Of a stretch of DNA of 40,742 nucleotides, positions 18,080-27,856 are shown piece after piece. Made by a program: the position numbers and the translations under genes. Below the pieces are notes generated by a model. The model saw nothing but the letters and a program-made list of their open reading frames with translations. It was not told the DNA's origin and searched no databases. Within the stretch, counting starts at the first letter, position 1; each line of letters opens with the position of its first letter. Origin of the DNA: Isotricha intestinalis (Eukaryota; Ciliophora; Litostomatea; Vestibuliferida; Isotrichidae); assembly GCA_023807065.1 (NCBI GenBank), contig JAJJLU010003664.1:1-40742 (forward strand), given 5' to 3'.

Positions 18080-21000
18080 ATGGAAATAAAAAAAAGAGAA
18101 AAAATAAAAAAAGAAGAAAAAATATCATCATTAAACAAAATATTTTACAAAATAAAAAACGTAATAGGAACACCTTCATTATTATTATACCCAGCTTTTT
18201 TTTTAAAAAGTTTAGGAGTAATAATAGAATCACATATAATGGATGATATACAAAATTCTTCATTTACAATAGCAAAACTTTTACGACATTTAACATGTTG
18301 TTCAAATTCATCAATAAATTGTATAAATAAATTTAATTATGGAATAATTTGTACTTTACTTTATTTTTTATTAATAATTCCATTTTTACTTTTTTACATT
18401 ATTTATTCTATGGAAATAAAAAAAAAAACAGAATATAAAAAATTACATAATATTTTAATTAAAATTGAAGCAATTATTCTTTATGTTATTATTGGTTTTT
18501 CTCAACATTTAATAGAATATTTTAGTTTTATTTTAATTACTAAAGTTTATCAAAATAATAATGGAGTTAAAGAAATAATTGATATTTTTTATAATAATTT
18601 ATATGCTCCTCCTTATTTTTTTGTTGTTTTAAATATTTTTTGTATAATATTATTAAATATTTCTACTTTTTATTTTATTGCTTTTTTAAATAGACCTTTT
18701 TTCAGTGAATATTATACTATTCAAATTTATCAAAATAAATGGTTTAAAATGTTTCTTGTTTTAACTTTTGATTTACAAGCTATTCAACTTATTAATATTT
18801 TTTCACCTAAAGAAGATTCTACTAATATTGTTTCTGTTTTGATTTTATTCTTTATTATTTTTGGAACTTTCGTTACTTATTCTAAAAATTATTTCAGTCA
18901 ACAAACTATTTTAGCTAAAATATATATTATTATTTATTATATGTGTTTTATAAGTTGTATTTTAGAATTTTATGTTCATTATTATATAAATAAAAAAAGA
19001 AAAATGACAAAAAAAGAATTTTATGAAAAAATAGTTTTTGAGTTTACAATGAGTTTAGTAATATTTAAAATATCATTAATAATTAAAGATAAACATTATC
19101 AAAGAGAAATAAATAAAATGTTATTTAGTCCTCAAAAACAAATGTATATTGATCCTTATTTATATTTTGCTACTCATTTAATGCAAAGTGTTTCTGATAA
19201 TGAAAAATTACAAAAAATAATAATTTTTATTTATAAACATAAAGTTAATTGCATTGATAAAAAATGCATTTGTCATATGTTAAAAGATGAATTAAATTTT
19301 AATACTCTTCCTGTTTTTACAATGAAAAATAAAAATATTTTAAATACTGAAGAATTTTTTTCTTTATATAGAGATATTGTTATTTTAATTGAAAATGAAA
19401 TTTATAGTTTATTACAAACTATTAAAAAAAATAATAAATTTATTATTTATTGTCAAATTTTAATTTTACATGTTGAATATTTATTTTATTTTTCTAATAG
19501 TGTAAGTTATGGTTGTTATTTAATTGAAAAATATATAATTAAATGTGGAAAAGATATTCCTTTTTTTTTAAGATTCCAACTTTATCAATTAAAAAGAATT
19601 CACTCAAAAAAATATAAAAAACATTTAAAAGAAAAAATTTTATTAGAAAATGAACAAATAAAAAATTTACATAAGTTTTCTTCTTTTTTACAATATAGAG
19701 CTTTAATCGATGGAATTCATGATGATTTATTATTATCAACATCAAATTTACTAAAAGTTATATATTTAAAAGATTTAAAAACATATATGAATAAAATAGA
19801 AAGAGAAGCTTTATTACAAAAAGCAAATCCTCAAAATATAATATCTCGTTCTTCTTATTCTCAATTAAATTTAGAAAATATAATAAAAATATGTAAAAGA
19901 TTTAAAATAAGTCATGAAAACTTAGTAAATAAAATTTTAAATAATTTTTCAAAAGAACATAAATGTTCAAATATGGAATTATGTTATTTATTAAATATAT
20001 ATTTTAAAACAATATGTCAAAAAGTTCCTGATAAAATAGGTTTATTGATAAATAAAGAATATAATTCTTTAAATTCAATAACAAAAAAAAATGTATCTTT
20101 CACAGAAAAAGGAATGATACATCCTTTAATAGCAACATTAAGAGATAAAAAAAATTTTATAATAACATATTGTTGTAAATATTTAAAATTAGAATTAGGA
20201 TATAAAACAAATGAATTAACAGGAGAAAATTTAAATATATTATTACCATCATTATTAAAAACATATCATGAACATGTTTTATTTAGTTTTGCATTTAATG
20301 TTCATAATAATAAATTTACAAATAAAGATAAATTTATTTTAGATAAAAATGGTTATTGTCTTCCTATTAATATTAGAGGAACAATGATTCCAAAATTATC
20401 TAAAAATATTAGTATGATTTCTGATATTACTTTTATTGATTTACCTAATGATTCTATATTTATTATTATGGATGATTTTGGTAATTTTTTAACTTATTCT
20501 AAATCTATGGAAGATAAATTCATTATCAATAAAGATATCATTCAAAAAATTAAATTTAATTTCTTCACTTATTTTAATATTAGTGAAAATCACTTTAAAA
20601 TTTTCAGAAAACAAATTAATTCTATTTCTAAATCTCATAAATTTCAAAGTATAAAAAAAATGCCAAGGCATTCTTTTAAAAAAATTGGATTAAATATAGA
20701 AAAAGATAAAAGAATTAGAGAAATATCATATTTTAATTTTTTCTATGATAAAAGGAAATTAACACCATCATTAGAAAAAATAAAAAATTTTATTTTAGAA
20801 TCTCAATCAGAATTATCTTTACTATATAAAATAGAAGAATTAGAAAATAATATATTTCAAAATAAAAAATTTAGTAGTTCTAAATTTATAGGAACAATAA
20901 TAAATAAAGATACAGAATGGAAAAAAAATTCAAATTTAATTCAATTTAAAATAAGAGCTTTATCATTAGATGGATTTGTATATTTTAAAGTAATGTTAAA

Positions 21001-23494
21001 TGATATTAATCATCATGAAATAACTTCAGATAGTTCAATTTCTAAATTAAATTTAATTACTCCTAATGGAATTACTGAAGGTCAAACTAATCAATTAATT
21101 ATGAATAAAGTTAATAAATCTTTAAAAAAAAATATTACTATGCAACCTTCACCTTCTACAAATTTAAAAAAAACTGTTTCTATGGGAAAAGTTTTAAAAA
21201 AACATAGAAAAAGTACTTTAATTGAAAATTTATCTACTGAAAATATTGAAAATATTTCTTCTTCTAATAATAATTTAATGTCTAGTATTATTAATTCTGA
21301 TAAAAATATTTTTAAAGTTCAAAAATTAAAAACAAAAAAAGATAATATATTAATTAAAAAAAACATTAAATTAAATAATTCAACAAGAAGAAAGAATATA
21401 TTATCAAATGAAATTGATTTTGATTTGAATAAAAATATTTTTTATATAATTTTATTTATTTGTATATTATTAATTCTTTTATTTTTATCAATTTTTTTTC
21501 ATCCTTTATCAAAAAAAATAATAGAAGATTCAGAAAATTATAGTAAAGTATCATTTTCAATAAAAAATTTAAAATATACAATTTTAATAAGTGGATCAAT
21601 TTTTTATGATGCAGTAATATTATTTAATTCTCAAATTATAAATTTAGAAAATTTCTCAATAAATTTAGACGAATTTAGTATAATATTATCTTCAAAAGCA
21701 CAAGAAATAATAATTCAAGATAATTTATTTTTTCAATATTTTAATAATTTAGGAATTAAAGAAATTGCTGAAATTTTAAATGAAAAAGATAATTATCAAA
21801 TTTTAAAAAATAATTGGAATATTTATACTAGAAATTCTTCTATTCATGAAGAAATATTATATTATTATTATATTTTAGATTATGTTAGTAGTAATTCTCT
21901 TCCTTCAAATTGTCATATTAATAATTTTGAAAGAGGATTATTTCCAAATAAAAATATTGAACCTAGTTTAGATGATACTTTATTTTATTTTGTCACTCAT
22001 AATATTTTAACTTCTATGGTTCCTAGATTAGATTTTGTTTACAGAGAAATTTTAAAAAAAATTTCTGATAATTATGATTATATTGAAAGATTTAATAATC
22101 TTTATACTGCAATTTTCCTTTTAACTTGTATTGTTATTGTTATTTCTTTTTTTTTTATTTTTAATCATTTTATTAAAAGTAATTTCTATATGACTTTCTT
22201 ATTATTAGGAGATAAAGATGATAAATTATTAACAACTCAATTAAATATTTTTTTAGGAATTTTAATGGATTTTTCTTATGAAAAATGTAAAGAATATGAA
22301 GCAATTATAAATTCTTCTTTATATAGAAGAGCTTCTCAAAAAATAATCTTACTTGAAGATGAAGAAAAAAATCTTTTAACTACTCCTATTACTTCTATGG
22401 ATTCTTATAATATTTCTAGTTCTAAAATTTTAAAAGGAGGAATGGATAGAAAATTAAGTAAGAAAGAAAAAGAAGAAAATGATCTTTATATTGAAGAAAA
22501 GGAAAATTTAGAATATAATGTTATTGAATATTTAAGAAAGAATTTTAAGTTAATTTTAGTTTGTAAAATTTTAATTTCAATATTAATGATAATAATAACA
22601 ATATTATTAATAAATTTTATTTTAATAAATATATCAGAATTAAAAAAAATAAGACAATCAAATGCATTAGGAAATGATTATATAGACAAAATATTATATT
22701 ATATTCAATTAATATTAATTTATAAAAATTCAATAATAAATTTTGATTTAGTAAGAACAGAAGCTTTTAATAAAAAAAATTATCCTTCAATGATGATGGA
22801 TAATTTTTATAATATAGAAATAAATTTAAACAGTGATTACTTTGAAACTTTTGATAAATTACCTTTTGGTTTATCAATATATCTTCTTCAATTAACCAAA
22901 AAAAATATAGAAAAATTTAATGCAGAAGGAATAAATAATCCTCCTTTAAAACGATTAAAAAATGAAGATTTTCAATTTAATCAAAAAGATTTTTGTATTT
23001 CAGTAAATAATGATTTTTATAATTTATATTTCCCAAATAGAAATTATATTGATCATTTTAAAGATATAAGTAATTCTTTTAATAGATGTATTTTAATTGC
23101 AAATGGGATTAATAAAGGAGGTTTAAAAACAAGTTTAGATTCAATTTTTAATGAATTAATTGAATTATATAAAGAATATTTAATTAATTTTGAACAAAAT
23201 AAAACAAATATTATTAATGATTATTTATATAATCCTATTATTATGAATTTATTCATCAATTTCGATTTTCCAATTGATAAAGCTGAAATGGTTTTTATTA
23301 GATTAGTTGAATTAGAAAATCAAGAAATTTTTCATCAATGGAAAAATATTGAAAATAATTTCATTTATGCTTTTTTAAGTTTTGATTTATTAGTTGTTTT
23401 AACTGTGTTTTTTATTATGAAAAAATTGGGAACTTATTATTTAATTTTATATGATACTGTTAATAGATTACATACTGCTCTTAAAATTAAATAA
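18080..23494 (+). CDS. giant multi-pass PAS-domain protein, TmcB-like family
   Basis: 1804 residues in one uninterrupted frame. The N-terminal part (about residues 88-330) has six or seven membrane helices (e.g. 'GIICTLLYFLLIIPFLLFYI'). A long cytoplasmic region follows, with a PAS-like domain at about 678-840 ('HPLIATLRDKKNFIITYCCK', 'LKLELGYKTNELTGENLNIL', 'LDKNGYCLPINIRGTMIPKL'). More membrane helices lie at about 1120-1142, 1340-1365, 1491-1518 and 1761-1780. This helices-PAS-helices plan is that of the TmcB-like protein family, strongly expanded in ciliates. A PAS domain suggests sensing of a small molecule, redox state or voltage; no enzymatic domain is visible. The ligand and partner are unknown. 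Wobble-position A/T preference changes several times along the gene. Confidence 0.75.
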   Translation: MEIKKREKIKKEEKISSLNKIFYKIKNVIGTPSLLLYPAFFLKSLGVIIESHIMDDIQNSSFTIAKLLRHLTCCSNSSINCINKFNYGIICTLLYFLLIIPFLLFYIIYSMEIKKKTEYKKLHNILIKIEAIILYVIIGFSQHLIEYFSFILITKVYQNNNGVKEIIDIFYNNLYAPPYFFVVLNIFCIILLNISTFYFIAFLNRPFFSEYYTIQIYQNKWFKMFLVLTFDLQAIQLINIFSPKEDSTNIVSVLILFFIIFGTFVTYSKNYFSQQTILAKIYIIIYYMCFISCILEFYVHYYINKKRKMTKKEFYEKIVFEFTMSLVIFKISLIIKDKHYQREINKMLFSPQKQMYIDPYLYFATHLMQSVSDNEKLQKIIIFIYKHKVNCIDKKCICHMLKDELNFNTLPVFTMKNKNILNTEEFFSLYRDIVILIENEIYSLLQTIKKNNKFIIYCQILILHVEYLFYFSNSVSYGCYLIEKYIIKCGKDIPFFLRFQLYQLKRIHSKKYKKHLKEKILLENEQIKNLHKFSSFLQYRALIDGIHDDLLLSTSNLLKVIYLKDLKTYMNKIEREALLQKANPQNIISRSSYSQLNLENIIKICKRFKISHENLVNKILNNFSKEHKCSNMELCYLLNIYFKTICQKVPDKIGLLINKEYNSLNSITKKNVSFTEKGMIHPLIATLRDKKNFIITYCCKYLKLELGYKTNELTGENLNILLPSLLKTYHEHVLFSFAFNVHNNKFTNKDKFILDKNGYCLPINIRGTMIPKLSKNISMISDITFIDLPNDSIFIIMDDFGNFLTYSKSMEDKFIINKDIIQKIKFNFFTYFNISENHFKIFRKQINSISKSHKFQSIKKMPRHSFKKIGLNIEKDKRIREISYFNFFYDKRKLTPSLEKIKNFILESQSELSLLYKIEELENNIFQNKKFSSSKFIGTIINKDTEWKKNSNLIQFKIRALSLDGFVYFKVMLNDINHHEITSDSSISKLNLITPNGITEGQTNQLIMNKVNKSLKKNITMQPSPSTNLKKTVSMGKVLKKHRKSTLIENLSTENIENISSSNNNLMSSIINSDKNIFKVQKLKTKKDNILIKKNIKLNNSTRRKNILSNEIDFDLNKNIFYIILFICILLILLFLSIFFHPLSKKIIEDSENYSKVSFSIKNLKYTILISGSIFYDAVILFNSQIINLENFSINLDEFSIILSSKAQEIIIQDNLFFQYFNNLGIKEIAEILNEKDNYQILKNNWNIYTRNSSIHEEILYYYYILDYVSSNSLPSNCHINNFERGLFPNKNIEPSLDDTLFYFVTHNILTSMVPRLDFVYREILKKISDNYDYIERFNNLYTAIFLLTCIVIVISFFFIFNHFIKSNFYMTFLLLGDKDDKLLTTQLNIFLGILMDFSYEKCKEYEAIINSSLYRRASQKIILLEDEEKNLLTTPITSMDSYNISSSKILKGGMDRKLSKKEKEENDLYIEEKENLEYNVIEYLRKNFKLILVCKILISILMIIITILLINFILINISELKKIRQSNALGNDYIDKILYYIQLILIYKNSIINFDLVRTEAFNKKNYPSMMMDNFYNIEINLNSDYFETFDKLPFGLSIYLLQLTKKNIEKFNAEGINNPPLKRLKNEDFQFNQKDFCISVNNDFYNLYFPNRNYIDHFKDISNSFNRCILIANGINKGGLKTSLDSIFNELIELYKEYLINFEQNKTNIINDYLYNPIIMNLFINFDFPIDKAEMVFIRLVELENQEIFHQWKNIENNFIYAFLSFDLLVVLTVFFIMKKLGTYYLILYDTVNRLHTALKIK

Positions 23495-23612
23495 AAAAAT
23501 TATATTAGATTTTTTATATTTGTAAATTAATAGTTTTAATATAAGATAAATTTTATCTCAAATTTATCCAATTTTAATAAATAAAAATAATTTATTTTTT
23601 ACAAATAAAAAT

Positions 23613-25361
23613 TCATTTAATTTTATTCTTAGTTTTTTTATTTCTTTCTGAACTATATCCTTTACTATTTACATATTTTTTATATAATTTATTTAAACCA
23701 TTTAAACCATTTAATTTAAATTTATCTTTCAAACTAAATTTACTTTTAATTTTCTTTACTTTAAAATTACTATTACTATTCAATAAAGAATTATTTTGAA
23801 TAGAAGTTTTAACAGTAGTATAATTAATATTTTTTTCCTTGGATTTATATTTATTAATTCTTCTATTTTGAGGATTTGTATTTATAATTTTTGAAATTAA
23901 TTTACTTTCATTTATTGAATATTTAGTAATTGAATTATAATCTTTTTTTGAATTTTTAGTAAGAAAATAATTTCCTAATTTATCAAAGAAATTTTTATTA
24001 TTTCTTTCAGTTGAAGATTCATTATCAATAATATGTTTATGAATAATTTTTCTTAAATTTAAATCAAATTTATTTCTTTTTTGTTTACTTTTATTATTAA
24101 TATAAGTAATATTATTATTAATATTTATTTTTTTTTTTGAACTTGATTTACTGTTATTATTTAATTTAAAATTAATGGAGTTAATAAGTTCATTTCCATT
24201 ATAAATATTAATTTGAGTAAAACCTTCTTGAATATTATTTATTATATTATAATTATTTATTATTGAATGATTTTCTTTATTTTTAGAAGTTGATTTATTT
24301 TTTTTTTTATTTTTGGTATTTAAAATATTATAATTTTTTTCTCTTTGTGTTATTGGTTTATATGTTGATGGATTAGAAAAAAGATTTTTTAATTTTGCTC
24401 CTTTTTTATTTATTATATTATTTTTATTTGGACTTATATTTTTATGATTTTTAGTTAAAATTGGAGAAGAAAATAATTTTCTGTGAAAAATTTTAGAAGA
24501 TAAAAGTGAATTTATTTTTTCTGATTTTTCATTTTCTTTTGATTTTAAATTATTTTTTACATTTCTACTATAACTTATTATTTTTTTTTCTGTTTTATTT
24601 TTTGAATTTGAATTTGATGTTGTTAATTTATTACTAATAGAATTACCTAATTTATTATTTCCTTTCTTTTGAATTAAATTATATGATTTAATTTTTTTTT
24701 TATTATTTACTATAATATTATTTATAGAAAAGTGTTTATTTGTAAATTTATTCTTTAATTTTATTTTTTCAGCTCTTCTTTCAAAATTATCTATTTTATT
24801 AATTAATTTATTAACACTTCCTTCACTATAACTAATTTTACTATTTGTATTATTACAAATTGTCATTGTTAATTTATTTATAGAATCTAAAATTTTAGAA
24901 TTAAAAATGACATTTGATAAATTTTCATCTTCATTTTCATTTTTACTTAAATTTTGCATATTTTGAATTTGGTCAATCATCTTTTGTTTTCTTTTAATAT
25001 TCTTATACATATATTTTGATTCAGGAATAACTGTATAATTAGCATAAATTTTAGAATATTTATCATAGAAAAGTAATATTCTTGGTAATTTTATTATTAT
25101 TTCATTTTTTATATAATATCTTTTTAAAAATTCATTTAAATCTTCATATATTAAATATTCTTTAAATAATTCCACAAAATGAGTTTTTTCATTATATAAT
25201 ATATCATTTATCATTTTTACATCATGATACCAAATTGGTTTATCATATCTCTTTATTAATTTCTTTCTTACTCTTTCTTCTAAATGATATACTGGATCTA
25301 TTATTTCTTGTCTATATTTTGATTTATTATTGTTATTATTATAATTATATGCTATTCTCAT
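23613..25361 (-). CDS. conserved-looking N-terminal domain plus long low-complexity tail, unknown function
   Basis: 582 residues ending in TGA. The first about 140 residues are complex and look globular: 'DPVYHLEERVRKKLIKRYDK', 'THFVELFKEYLIYEDLNEFL', 'KLPRILLFYDKYSKIYANYT' and 'PESKYMYKNIKRKQKMID'. This segment looks like a conserved protist family of unknown function. I recall similar 'ESKYM-KNI-RKQ' text in alveolate hypothetical proteins but cannot name it. The remaining about 440 residues are Asn/Lys/Ser-rich with poly-basic stretches and are probably disordered; ionic binding to filaments or nucleic acid is possible. It is convergent with the TmcB-like gene (118 bp apart) and divergent from the small gene at 25612. 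Confidence 0.6.
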   Translation of the reverse strand: MRIAYNYNNNNNKSKYRQEIIDPVYHLEERVRKKLIKRYDKPIWYHDVKMINDILYNEKTHFVELFKEYLIYEDLNEFLKRYYIKNEIIIKLPRILLFYDKYSKIYANYTVIPESKYMYKNIKRKQKMIDQIQNMQNLSKNENEDENLSNVIFNSKILDSINKLTMTICNNTNSKISYSEGSVNKLINKIDNFERRAEKIKLKNKFTNKHFSINNIIVNNKKKIKSYNLIQKKGNNKLGNSISNKLTTSNSNSKNKTEKKIISYSRNVKNNLKSKENEKSEKINSLLSSKIFHRKLFSSPILTKNHKNISPNKNNIINKKGAKLKNLFSNPSTYKPITQREKNYNILNTKNKKKNKSTSKNKENHSIINNYNIINNIQEGFTQINIYNGNELINSINFKLNNNSKSSSKKKININNNITYINNKSKQKRNKFDLNLRKIIHKHIIDNESSTERNNKNFFDKLGNYFLTKNSKKDYNSITKYSINESKLISKIINTNPQNRRINKYKSKEKNINYTTVKTSIQNNSLLNSNSNFKVKKIKSKFSLKDKFKLNGLNGLNKLYKKYVNSKGYSSERNKKTKNKIK

Positions 25362-25611
25362 TTTTGAAAATAAATTTTATTAATTTTTATTCTTTTAATT
25401 TTTATGGTTTCACAAATAATTTATTAATTTTTTATTAATAATAAGAGAAAGGAATTTATATTGTAAATTACTTATATAGAAATATAAAAACTATTTTATA
25501 ATTAAACATATTAAATAAGAAAAGAATAATATAATATATAAATATATTATTTTCCTTTAATCTAAAAATAAAAAATAAAATAATAAAATAAATTTATAAA
25601 TTTAATATAAA

Positions 25612-25971
25612 ATGGTAGACCCATCATTAAAACAAACAATAAAAAATTTATTAGATGATATTTACAACGAATATAAAATAGGAAGTTCATACAAAGGAGA
25701 TCCATTGTTTAATAATGAATGTGAAGAATTAGTAAATTTAATAGCAAAAGATACTAATGTTGATAATATTTATAATTTAATAACTCAATTGGAATTAACT
25801 GAAGAACAATTTATTGCTTTAGGTTATAGACTTGAATCTATTTATGTTAGAATTAATAATTTTGATGAAGAAGTAAGATTAGATGGAATGTTAAGAGATT
25901 TAGCACAAAATTTATATCCTCAAAGTATTGTTTTTTGGAGAGTTATTTTTAAAAGATGTATGATTAAATAA
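25612..25971 (+). CDS. small acidic helical protein, unknown function
   Basis: 119 residues with balanced, non-repetitive composition, ATG to TAA. Predicted all-helical, e.g. 'PSLKQTIKNLLDDIYNEYKI', 'NIYNLITQLELTEEQFIALG' and 'VRLDGMLRDLAQNLYPQSIV'. No motif is recognised; 'LTEEQF' looks EF-hand-like but no Asp/Glu loop follows. A real gene is supported by its amino-acid complexity, its A-rich leader and its spacing (77 bp before the end of the convergent GTPase gene). No intron is evident. Confidence 0.6.
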   Translation: MVDPSLKQTIKNLLDDIYNEYKIGSSYKGDPLFNNECEELVNLIAKDTNVDNIYNLITQLELTEEQFIALGYRLESIYVRINNFDEEVRLDGMLRDLAQNLYPQSIVFWRVIFKRCMIK

Positions 25972-26049
25972 AAAACATTTATTTTTTTGTTTAAATTGAA
26001 TAACAATAAATTTTATTAATTTCAAAAATTTTTGAATTTTATCTTTTCC

Positions 26050-26604
26050 TTAATTAAGGTTTTTAATTTTATTAATGAAGTTAATATAATTATCATAATG
26101 TGTTTTTGCCATTTCTTGGAATAATTCATTTAAATTAGTATTCATTTTTGCACTTACATTATAAGATTTCATTTTTAAAGCACTAGAAATTGAATCTATA
26201 CTTGTTTGATCAACTTTAATTTTATCAGGATTTTCATTTTTATTTCCAATTAAATATTGAACTGTATTTTTTTTAATATTTAAATCATTAATTAATCCTT
26301 TCCATAATTTAATATTTTGAAAAGATTCAAGATTAGTTAAATCAAAAACAAATAAAATAAAATTACAATCTGTAATTAAATTATTTATTGTTTCTCTAAA
26401 AGTTGAAAAACCAGTAAAATCTAAAATATGAAATTGAACTGTATAATTTGTATCTTTTATTTCTATATCATGATGAGAATAATCTATTCCTAAAGTTGTT
26501 TGATAAGTATTATTAAAATTTTTTTTAGTTAATTGATTTGCAATATTTGTTTTTCCTACTTTTGAGTCTCCTACTAAAGCAACTTTACAACGTATAACAT
26601 TCAT
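26050..26604 (-). CDS. divergent Rab-like GTPase, IFT27/RABL4-like candidate
   Basis: 184 residues with a small-GTPase fold. P-loop GDSKVGKT (about 12-19), effector Thr in 'YQTTLGIDY', switch II 'LDFTGFSTF', then 'GNKNEN' and 'SAKMN'. Two motifs are atypical. DxxG is followed by Phe instead of the catalytic Gln, and NKxD reads NKNE. There is no C-terminal Cys, so it is not prenylated like a standard Rab. Missing catalytic Gln, absent prenylation and a Tyr/Phe-rich final helix ('AKTHYDNYINFINKIKNL') all fit IFT27/RABL4, the small GTPase of the intraflagellar-transport IFT-B complex. RABL2 and other RABL proteins are alternatives. The GTPase call is firm, the IFT27 assignment tentative. Confidence 0.7.
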   Translation of the reverse strand: MNVIRCKVALVGDSKVGKTNIANQLTKKNFNNTYQTTLGIDYSHHDIEIKDTNYTVQFHILDFTGFSTFRETINNLITDCNFILFVFDLTNLESFQNIKLWKGLINDLNIKKNTVQYLIGNKNENPDKIKVDQTSIDSISSALKMKSYNVSAKMNTNLNELFQEMAKTHYDNYINFINKIKNLN

Positions 26605-26730
26605 TTTTTTATATGATTATTTTATAAGTTTTTTTTAATTAATCGTTTTTTATTTTTTTTTCTTTATAAATAAAATAAATTAATAAAAAAAAAGGAAATA
26701 ATTAATTAACAATAATTAAATTAAAATTAA

Positions 26731-27814
26731 ATGAAGATAACAAATTTTATTTCTATAATACTAATATTTTCTGAAATTAAGCAAATAATAAATATCAATT
26801 GTTTTGAATTTTCATGTGAAGAATGTAATGATTCAAATTATGGTTCATGTATAAGATGTAAAGAAAACTTTAATTTAATTGATGGAACATGTCCTTGTTA
26901 CGATTCTAATTGTGCTTTATGTGATTCTTCATATCCAAACTCAAATTGTTATTTTTGTAAAAATAATTTAATTAATTATTTCAATAGATGCTTATGTTTA
27001 ATTAATAATTGTGAAATTTGTGGAAATAATATTTGTTTAAAATGTAGATATGGATATAAATATAATAGAAATGAGAATATTTGTGAAATTGATAATTCTG
27101 ATTTAAAATGCTTTGATGAAAATTGTGTTTCTTGTTCTTATAATGAAGAAGGATTTTGTGATTTATGTAAAAATGGTTTTTATTTAAATCAAGGAAGATG
27201 TTTTGAATTAGAAAAATGTATTTTAGATGAAAATAATGAAAATTGTGTTTCTTGTTTAGATAATCAAAATTATTATTTAAAAGAAGATGGTTTTTGCTAT
27301 GAAAAATGTTATGGACAAAAATGCTCTGACGTGAAATTAGATAATCAATTTTATAATTGTGAAGATAATTGTTTAGTTTGCAAAAATTATGATTTATATT
27401 TTAAAACTAATTGCAAAGATAAAGAACAATGCGTAATTGAAAATTGTGCTTTATGTAGAAATAGTAATGATTGTTTTTATTGTCTTTCAGGTTTTTTTAA
27501 ACAAAATGGATTGTGCTATAAATGCCCTAATAATTGTTTAAAATGCTCTACTAGTAATATTTGTCTAGCTTGTAATGTAGGATATAAATTAAATGATAAT
27601 GGAAAATGTGATTTAATTGTTGATGGTGAAGAAGGTAGTTTAGAACATCAAGAATTTGTTGAATTAAATGATTATTTAAATAGATATGGTGAAATTAAAG
27701 AAAGATTTATTGAATATTTAAATGAAATTAATAATGATAATAATAATAATAATAATGATGAAAACAATAATGAAAACAATAATGAAAACAATAATAATGA
27801 AAATAATAATGAAA

Positions 27815-27856
<42 letters not shown>

